Below are positions 57,985 through 64,000 of a stretch of DNA of 64,000 bases, one piece after another. The position numbers were made by a program, and so were the translations under genes. The DNA lies in the NCBI RefSeq assembly GCF_000423925.1, contig NZ_AUIX01000002.1, positions 62,001 to 126,000 of the forward strand, given 5' to 3'. The notes beneath the pieces are model-generated. The model did no database searches. It saw nothing but the letters and a program-made list of their open reading frames with translations, and was not told the DNA's origin. The stretch comes from Butyrivibrio sp. VCD2006. GTDB taxonomy: Bacteria > Bacillota > Clostridia > Lachnospirales > Lachnospiraceae. Numbering within the stretch: position 1 is the stretch's first letter; each line of letters begins with the position of its first letter.

Positions 57985-59304
57985 ATGAGCAAGGTTGTAA
58001 AATTCGGTGGCACTTCCTGTGCTGATGCAAAGCAGTTTCAGAAGGTTGCTGAGATAGTCAAAGCTGACAAGGAGCGCAGATATGTAGTTGTATCTGCACC
58101 CGGAAAAAGAACTAATCTTGATACAAAGGTTACTGATATGCTTTATCAGACCTATGAGCTTGCAGAAAAAGGTAAGGACTTTTCAAAAGAGCTTGAAGCT
58201 ATCGAGGCCAGATTCAATGAGATCATCAAGGGTCTTAAGCTGAAGATGTCTTTGAAGGAAGAGTTTGCAGAGATTGAAAAGCAGTTCAAGAAGAAGGCTG
58301 GAAGCGATTATGCGGCTTCCAGAGGTGAGTTCTTAAATGGTAAGATCATGGCTCAGTACCTTGGGTTTGAGTATGTTGATCCTGCAGAGGTTGTTCTTTT
58401 TGATGAAGACGGTACCTTCGATGCGGAGATGACAAACAGACGCATGGCTAAGCGTCTTAAGGACGTTGAATATGCTGTTATCTCAGGTTTTTACGGAGCT
58501 TATGAGGATGGTAAGATCAAGACCTTCTCAAGAGGCGGATCAGATATTACAGGTTCAATCATAGCTAGAGCTATTCACGCTGATGTCTATGAAAACTGGA
58601 CAGACGTTTCAGGATTCCTTGTAGCAGATCCCAGAATCATCGACAGACCTGCTCAGATTGAGACAATCACATACACAGAGCTTCGAGAGCTTGCATATAT
58701 GGGTGCTTCGGTTCTTCATGAGGATGCAATTTTCCCTGTAAGAAAAGAAGGAATACCGATCAACATCAGAAATACAAACAGACCTGAGGATGCCGGAACA
58801 TGGATCGTTGAATCTACAGCTAAGAAGTCAAGATTCACGATTACAGGTATTGCCGGAAAGAAAGGCTTCTGCTGCGTGAATATTTCAAAGGATATGATGA
58901 ATGCAGAGGTTGGATTTGTAAGAAGAGTTCTTCAGGCATTCGAGGATCAGAATATTTCAATTGAGCATGTTCCTTCAGGAATTGATACCATGACAGTATT
59001 TGTTGCTCAGGATGAATTTGTTGATAAGGAGCAGGCAGTTGTATCTGAGATACACAGACTTGCTAAGCCTGATCTTCTTGAGATTGAATCAGATCTTGCT
59101 CTTATCGCGGTCGTTGGTCGAGGAATGAAGAGAACCCGTGGTACCGCTGCAAGAATCTTCTCTGCACTTGCTCACGTAAGTGTCAATGTTCGAATGATCG
59201 ATCAGGGCTCATCCGAGCTTAACATCATCATCGGTGTTGAGAACAGAGATTTTGAAAAGGCTATCAAAGCAATCTACGATATATTTGTTGTAACACAGTT
59301 ATAA
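57985..59304 (+). CDS. lysC: Aspartate kinase
   Basis: First enzyme of the aspartate family (439 aa). VVKFGGTSCAD at residue 3, RGGSDITGSIIARAIHAD near 178 and WTDVSGFLVADPRI near 203 form the kinase active site. Two C-terminal ACT domains follow (about 290-435: ITGIAGKKGFCCVNISKDM, LIAVVGRGMKRTRG). These bind lysine or threonine for feedback in related enzymes. GAGGAG lies 11 bases before the ATG. No lysine riboswitch was seen upstream; the leader consists of the repeat cluster. Confidence 0.96.
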   Translation: MSKVVKFGGTSCADAKQFQKVAEIVKADKERRYVVVSAPGKRTNLDTKVTDMLYQTYELAEKGKDFSKELEAIEARFNEIIKGLKLKMSLKEEFAEIEKQFKKKAGSDYAASRGEFLNGKIMAQYLGFEYVDPAEVVLFDEDGTFDAEMTNRRMAKRLKDVEYAVISGFYGAYEDGKIKTFSRGGSDITGSIIARAIHADVYENWTDVSGFLVADPRIIDRPAQIETITYTELRELAYMGASVLHEDAIFPVRKEGIPINIRNTNRPEDAGTWIVESTAKKSRFTITGIAGKKGFCCVNISKDMMNAEVGFVRRVLQAFEDQNISIEHVPSGIDTMTVFVAQDEFVDKEQAVVSEIHRLAKPDLLEIESDLALIAVVGRGMKRTRGTAARIFSALAHVSVNVRMIDQGSSELNIIIGVENRDFEKAIKAIYDIFVVTQL

Positions 59305-59312
59305 AAAATAAG

Positions 59313-59335
59313 GCCACCGGTAAAACGCCGGTGGC
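59313..59335. terminator. Terminator between lysC and the convergent membrane-protein gene
   Basis: GCCACCGG pairs with CCGGTGGC around a 7-base loop. The T-run is good on the - strand (TTATTTTTT) and poorer on the + strand (TATAATTATTTT). Confidence 0.8.
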
Positions 59336-59340
59336 TATAA

Positions 59341-60075
59341 TTATTTTAGAAGGTAACGGATGAAATCAGCGCCTGTTTCGCTTCTTTCACTTGCAACGGC
59401 AAGGCCGATCACAGGTGTTGAGTACTGATAATATTCAAGAGCTTTAAGGTGCGGGTTATCACTTAAGATGATACCTACAGGAATCAGTTCGTGAGCTACA
59501 TTTTCATCATCTTTATTGGTGTCGGAGGAATCCTGACCTTCAAGGTAGTCATCCCCGTTTCTGTAGTCAGCAGTATCAATATAGAAGATCCTGTCACCAA
59601 ATGCATTCATTTCTTCGTCAGAGAAGTAATCTCTTAAATCCAAGAACATTTCATTTTTAGCATAGTTTTCAAAAACTTCCGTGTCTGCCATCATAACATC
59701 AAGGTCATGAGCGGCGATCATGCTGTAGATTCTTTCTGAATTGGCAATTGTGTAGCTGTCGGGATTCTGCAGATTGATCGATGATGTTGAGTCAATAGCT
59801 ACGTTGTATTTTGTGGTGTCGATGCTTTCATATTCAGCAAATCCCGCCTCTAACGGAGAGGCATCGCTGATGCCGGCTGCATTTATTATGGTGATGTTGA
59901 TTGCATCGGGCTTCTGCGTGAGTATATCCTTGGCCAGTGAAAAAATTCCAACAATAACAAGTATACCTACGATTACATGAACTTTATAGTAGTCCCAGAA
60001 ATAATCCCAATGGGCTTTAAAGCCCATACCCTTTAAAGCCTGCCACTGGTTTCTTTTTTCTTCATTGATATTCAT
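59341..60075 (-). CDS. Membrane-anchored protein of unknown function
   Basis: Protein of 244 aa, not recognised. Residues 1-35 are cytoplasmic and rich in Trp and aromatics (KRNQWQALKGMGFKAHWDYFWDYYKVH, read in parts), one transmembrane helix spans about 38-58 (VIVGILVIVGIFSLAKDIL), and the rest is extracytoplasmic. The outer part has MMADTEVFENYA and FLDLRDYFSDEEM, which recalls solute-binding folds, but no ligand motif is clear. AGGAG precedes the ATG at 60075. It is transcribed away from the DUF6106-like gene and converges with lysC. Confidence 0.75.
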   Translation of the reverse strand: MNINEEKRNQWQALKGMGFKAHWDYFWDYYKVHVIVGILVIVGIFSLAKDILTQKPDAINITIINAAGISDASPLEAGFAEYESIDTTKYNVAIDSTSSINLQNPDSYTIANSERIYSMIAAHDLDVMMADTEVFENYAKNEMFLDLRDYFSDEEMNAFGDRIFYIDTADYRNGDDYLEGQDSSDTNKDDENVAHELIPVGIILSDNPHLKALEYYQYSTPVIGLAVASERSETGADFIRYLLK

Positions 60076-60134
60076 TTTTATTACTCCTATTAACATATAC
60101 TCTCAAAATTTTTCAAATAAGTTTAATACAATTC

Positions 60135-60163
60135 TTGACGAGAGTTTACAGTTAATATATCAT
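60135..60163 (+). promoter_or_regulatory. Promoter of the DUF6106-guaB unit
   Basis: TTGACG (60135-60140), 17 bases, TATCAT (60158-60163), close to the sigma-A consensus. Confidence 0.75.
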
Positions 60164-60199
60164 AACGTTTAAAAAATATGGAAGGAAAAGTGCAATAAA

Positions 60200-60703
60200 A
60201 TGATGAACGACAACAGTTATGTAGAATGTTTGGTTGCCGGAAAAGCCAGACCATTAGTGGTTTTTCTTAAATATCTTATGATTCTTATGGCAGTTTTTTC
60301 TTTTATCCTGGGATTTCTTAGCGGAAATATCTTCTTCATGATTTTATTTGTTGCATGTGGCGTGGGCGTTTACTTCGCATCACTCAATGCTTCAATAGAG
60401 TATGAATATCAGTATTGCGAAAGAGAAGTTACAGTCGACAAAATTCTTAACAAGAGCAGAAGAAAAAAAGTAGCAACATTCGAAACAGGTAAGATCGAAG
60501 TATTTGCTCCGTCAAAGTCCTATCATCTGGACGAGTATCGTAATAAAGACAATTACAGAACCCTGGATTTTTCATCAGGTAATGAGGAGAATCCTACTTA
60601 CACTATGTACTATGATGGCAGAGAAAAAGTTATTTTCGAGGCAAGCAAAGAGCTTGTTGATGCTATTAAAAATGTAGCACCCCGCAAAGTATTCATGGAT
60701 TAA
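60200..60703 (+). CDS. Small membrane protein, DUF6106-like
   Basis: Protein of 167 aa. Two adjacent hydrophobic helices (about 20-62) are followed by a cytoplasmic domain of about 100 residues starting ASIEYEYQYCEREVTVDKI and including KVATFETGKIEVFAPSKSYH. This pattern fits DUF6106, common in Lachnospiraceae and related to bacterial PH-like membrane proteins; the function is unknown. GAAGGAAAAG precedes the ATG; a second ATG follows at once. It precedes guaB by 12 bases. Confidence 0.75.
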   Translation: MMNDNSYVECLVAGKARPLVVFLKYLMILMAVFSFILGFLSGNIFFMILFVACGVGVYFASLNASIEYEYQYCEREVTVDKILNKSRRKKVATFETGKIEVFAPSKSYHLDEYRNKDNYRTLDFSSGNEENPTYTMYYDGREKVIFEASKELVDAIKNVAPRKVFMD

Positions 60704-62170
<1,467 letters not shown>

Positions 62171-62259
62171 GCATTAAATTAGGAAAATCATTCTTATATA
62201 TTCAAAGGACTTTTAAGTATAAAAGTATGTATTGCTCGATAAGCAGACTAATTTTATAA

Positions 62260-62304
62260 GCCTTCTCCCTTTGGGAGAAGGTGGCACGAAGTGCCGGATG
62301 AGGG
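62260..62304 (+). repeat. Double-hairpin repeat, copy E
   Basis: CCTTCTCCC (62261-62269) pairs with GGGAGAAGG (62273-62281), then GGCAC-GAA-GTGCC (62283-62295) and the tail GGATGAGGG. Compared with copy D both stems differ in bases but keep pairing. It abuts copy F tail to tail. Confidence 0.87.
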
Positions 62305-62352
62305 CCCCTCATCTGTCAGCTTCGCTGACATCTTCCCCCGCAGGGGGAAGAC
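62305..62352 (-). repeat. Double-hairpin repeat, copy F (forms guaB terminator)
   Basis: Inverted relative to copy E: CCCCTCATC, then GTCAGC-TTC-GCTGAC (62315-62329), then TCTTCCCCC (62331-62339) pairing with GGGGGAAGA (62343-62351). CTTTTTTTATTTTT follows, so the last hairpin doubles as an intrinsic terminator on the + strand. Confidence 0.87.
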
Positions 62353-62365
62353 TTTTTTTATTTTT
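62331..62365 (+). terminator. Terminator after guaB, built from a repeat hairpin
   Basis: A 9-bp perfect GC-rich stem with a GCA loop is followed at once by C and seven T's. Confidence 0.85.
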
Positions 62366-62373
62366 GGAAATAG

Positions 62374-62382
62374 TGATATAAT
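62374..62382 (+). promoter_or_regulatory. Extended -10 promoter of the GGDEF gene
   Basis: TGATATAAT: a TG, one base, then a perfect TATAAT. No good -35 is present, since the T-run of the terminator lies there. Confidence 0.5.
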
Positions 62383-62448
62383 TACTTATCAGGGTAAGAC
62401 AATTTAGAAGTCTTAGCTATGAATAATATTATTCTCAGGAGACAGCTT

Positions 62449-64000
62449 TTGGATAGCCAAAATCACAGAAATCCCGCTAATTTCATAAAGCTGAAGGAAA
62501 AGGAAATCCGCAAATGGCAGGATAGTTTTGCTGCTATGGCGGGTGTGTATTTGTGTTGCCTTGATCCTTCAGGGGAGAAAATTACCGAGTTTTCCGGTAG
62601 TCTCTTAGAGATTCCTACTATAAGAAAAGCTGTTGACGATATTCATATCCGGAATATTTTTCAGAGAGTCACAGAGGGTGACCTGGAGGATCAGGCTGTT
62701 GAGCGTACTTCCATACCAAATCTAAGGGTGGCAGCTGTCGCAGCAAAGCTTGATGGTAAGACACAGGCAGTATGGATTGTATGTGGCATACTCGAGGATG
62801 CTGAGTACGAGCCTGAGCTTTACACAGAGGAACCCATCACCGATTTTTCATATATAACAAATGAAAAGAAATTTTATAATTCCCTGGATTTTCTAAGGGT
62901 TACTTCGCTTGCGCTGGTGCGGGCACTTAAGTCTGAGAACCAGGCAGCGGCATCAACAGCGGAGAATTTTAAACGCTCAGAAGATTTCAAAGTCTCATTT
63001 CACAGAGCTGAACTCATGACTGAGATAGTATCACTTCTTGATAGTGATGATGAGATAGAGGATATCATGCTTCAGATTTTGCAGAAAATCTGTGAGTATC
63101 TTGATATCAGTAATTCACTTATCTGCCGCATGCATAACGATGACGATCTGATGGATGTGGTTGTCCAGTGGACCGGGCGTGATGTATTGAAATTATTTGA
63201 AGAGGAAAAAGATCTGGAGAGATGTTGGTTTATCGGACGTCCTCAGCTTATTGCGGTTTCTTCCAGCACTACCATGAATTCCGGCGAGAAGGAACAGCTG
63301 CAGGATCTTGGAATCAAAGCAGTGGTTTCAGTTCCGATAACGCTTATGGATCAGATTCCTTTTTACGTAATTTTTGCAGAGACCAGAGAGGATAATCGTG
63401 ACAAGGACTGGCTTGTTGATGATATAAAGTTTATCAATGATTCGATTAAAATCTTACAAAATATCATCACTAAGAGAATACAAAGAAACTCTATCGCAAG
63501 CTCTTTTCAGTCTCTTGAAGCAGTGCTGGACAATGTGGGAAGTTCTATCTATGTCCGTTGTATGCAGACAGATGAACTGCTATTTGCCAACAGAAGTCTA
63601 CGCAAGCACTTTGCAAGGGAGCTTCAGAAGAATGAGCTGAAGAACTTATTTGAGGGTAATATCCCTCCGCGCTCACACAGCGGAAATTACGAGATTTATT
63701 ACGACGCAAAGGACAGATGGTATGACCTGTACTACACCAGGATCAAGTGGGTTGATGGCAGGCTTGTATCTCTTTGCGCAATTTATGAGATAACCGAGAA
63801 AAAGATATACCAAAAGAGAATCGAACAGCAGGCGTATACTGATTTCCTGACGGGACTCTACAACAGGCTTTGCTGTGAGAGAGACCTTGTCAAATATATT
63901 GAAGAAGCCAAAAAAGATAATTCAAAGGGTATGCTTATGTACCTTGATCTTGATGACTTCAAGAAGATCAATGATGGTCTTGGACATCAGTATGGTGATG
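62449..64000 (+). CDS. GAF/PAS/GGDEF sensor protein (3' end missing)
   Basis: Signalling protein cut by the window end, about 517 residues visible. Two starts are possible: TTG at 62449, with AGGAGA six bases ahead (chosen), or ATG at 62419 without a good site. The N-terminal 130 residues begin IKLKEKEIRKWQDSFAAMAG and continue CCLDPSGEKITEFSG, resembling PocR-type ligand-binding domains. A GAF-like domain follows (about 190-340: ELMTEIVSLLDSDDEIEDIM), then a PAS-like domain (about 360-460: LEAVLDNVGSSIYVRCMQT). The start of a GGDEF domain reads TDFLTGLYNRLCCERDL and LDLDDFKKINDGLGHQYGD, including the conserved phosphate- and metal-binding Asp. Cyclic-di-GMP synthesis is likely, but the signature motif itself lies beyond the window. 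Confidence 0.85.
   Translation, partial: MDSQNHRNPANFIKLKEKEIRKWQDSFAAMAGVYLCCLDPSGEKITEFSGSLLEIPTIRKAVDDIHIRNIFQRVTEGDLEDQAVERTSIPNLRVAAVAAKLDGKTQAVWIVCGILEDAEYEPELYTEEPITDFSYITNEKKFYNSLDFLRVTSLALVRALKSENQAAASTAENFKRSEDFKVSFHRAELMTEIVSLLDSDDEIEDIMLQILQKICEYLDISNSLICRMHNDDDLMDVVVQWTGRDVLKLFEEEKDLERCWFIGRPQLIAVSSSTTMNSGEKEQLQDLGIKAVVSVPITLMDQIPFYVIFAETREDNRDKDWLVDDIKFINDSIKILQNIITKRIQRNSIASSFQSLEAVLDNVGSSIYVRCMQTDELLFANRSLRKHFARELQKNELKNLFEGNIPPRSHSGNYEIYYDAKDRWYDLYYTRIKWVDGRLVSLCAIYEITEKKIYQKRIEQQAYTDFLTGLYNRLCCERDLVKYIEEAKKDNSKGMLMYLDLDDFKKINDGLGHQYGD

Overview
The window is typical of a low-GC Gram-positive in the Lachnospiraceae, probably near Butyrivibrio or Pseudobutyrivibrio. This is an inference, with no database search behind it. 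It rests on the secA-prfB pair, LL-diaminopimelate aminotransferase (dapL), long BspA-like surface proteins with lysine-rich tails, a DUF6106-like gene, strong AGGAGG-type ribosome binding sites and sigma-A promoters of the TTGACA-N17-TATAAT type. Almost all genes are on the + strand. No tRNA, rRNA, CRISPR array, transposase or prophage was seen.

Layout. 1-3.2 kb: two permeases (the first cut by the window edge) and the substrate-binding lipoprotein of a YtfQ/YtfT/YjfF-type sugar ABC importer. 3.4-15.0 kb: two very large secreted proteins in one operon, a leucine-rich-repeat/Ig-like/FN3 protein and a von Willebrand A protein. 15.2-19.0 kb: secA and prfB. 19.0-32.9 kb: L10-leader, rplJ, rplL, rpoB, rpoC, rpsL, rpsG, fusA, tuf, in several promoter-led units. 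33-43 kb: a membrane chemoreceptor, dapL, pyrG, a glycosyltransferase with a methyltransferase-like tail, a small HTH protein, UDP-galactopyranose mutase (glf) and, on the - strand, a FliD-like protein. 43.3-45.7 kb: rpmG, secE, nusG, rplK, rplA. 45.8-51.6 kb: CapA-like protein, a second glycosyltransferase, a lipoprotein, a HisC-like aminotransferase and a small membrane protein. 51.8-55.8 kb: a methyltransferase, nadE and, on the - strand, dapF. 56-59.3 kb: an ACT-domain protein, homoserine dehydrogenase and aspartate kinase. 59.3-64 kb: an unrecognised membrane-anchored protein (- strand), a DUF6106-like gene, guaB and the start of a GAF/PAS/GGDEF regulator that runs off the end.

How the genes fit together. 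Most of the window is housekeeping: transcription (rpoB, rpoC, nusG), translation (ribosomal proteins, EF-G, EF-Tu, RF2), secretion (secA, secE) and nucleotide or cofactor synthesis (pyrG, guaB, nadE). The aspartate-family pathway is represented by lysC, hom, dapL and dapF. Surface and envelope functions are represented by the two giant proteins, CapA, glf and the glycosyltransferases.

Most notable observations. (i) A family of short double-hairpin repeats, six copies on both strands, in which both stems vary by compensating base changes. One copy supplies a ribosome binding site, a pair forms the guaB terminator, and a composite cluster fills the hom-lysC gap. (ii) The rpmG-secE-nusG-rplK-rplA block lies downstream of tuf instead of just before rplJ. 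(iii) prfB has no programmed frameshift. (iv) The LRR protein carries higher-order tandem repeats of exactly 342 bp and 477 bp. None of these is proven to be a new system. The double-hairpin repeat is the best candidate for something little described.
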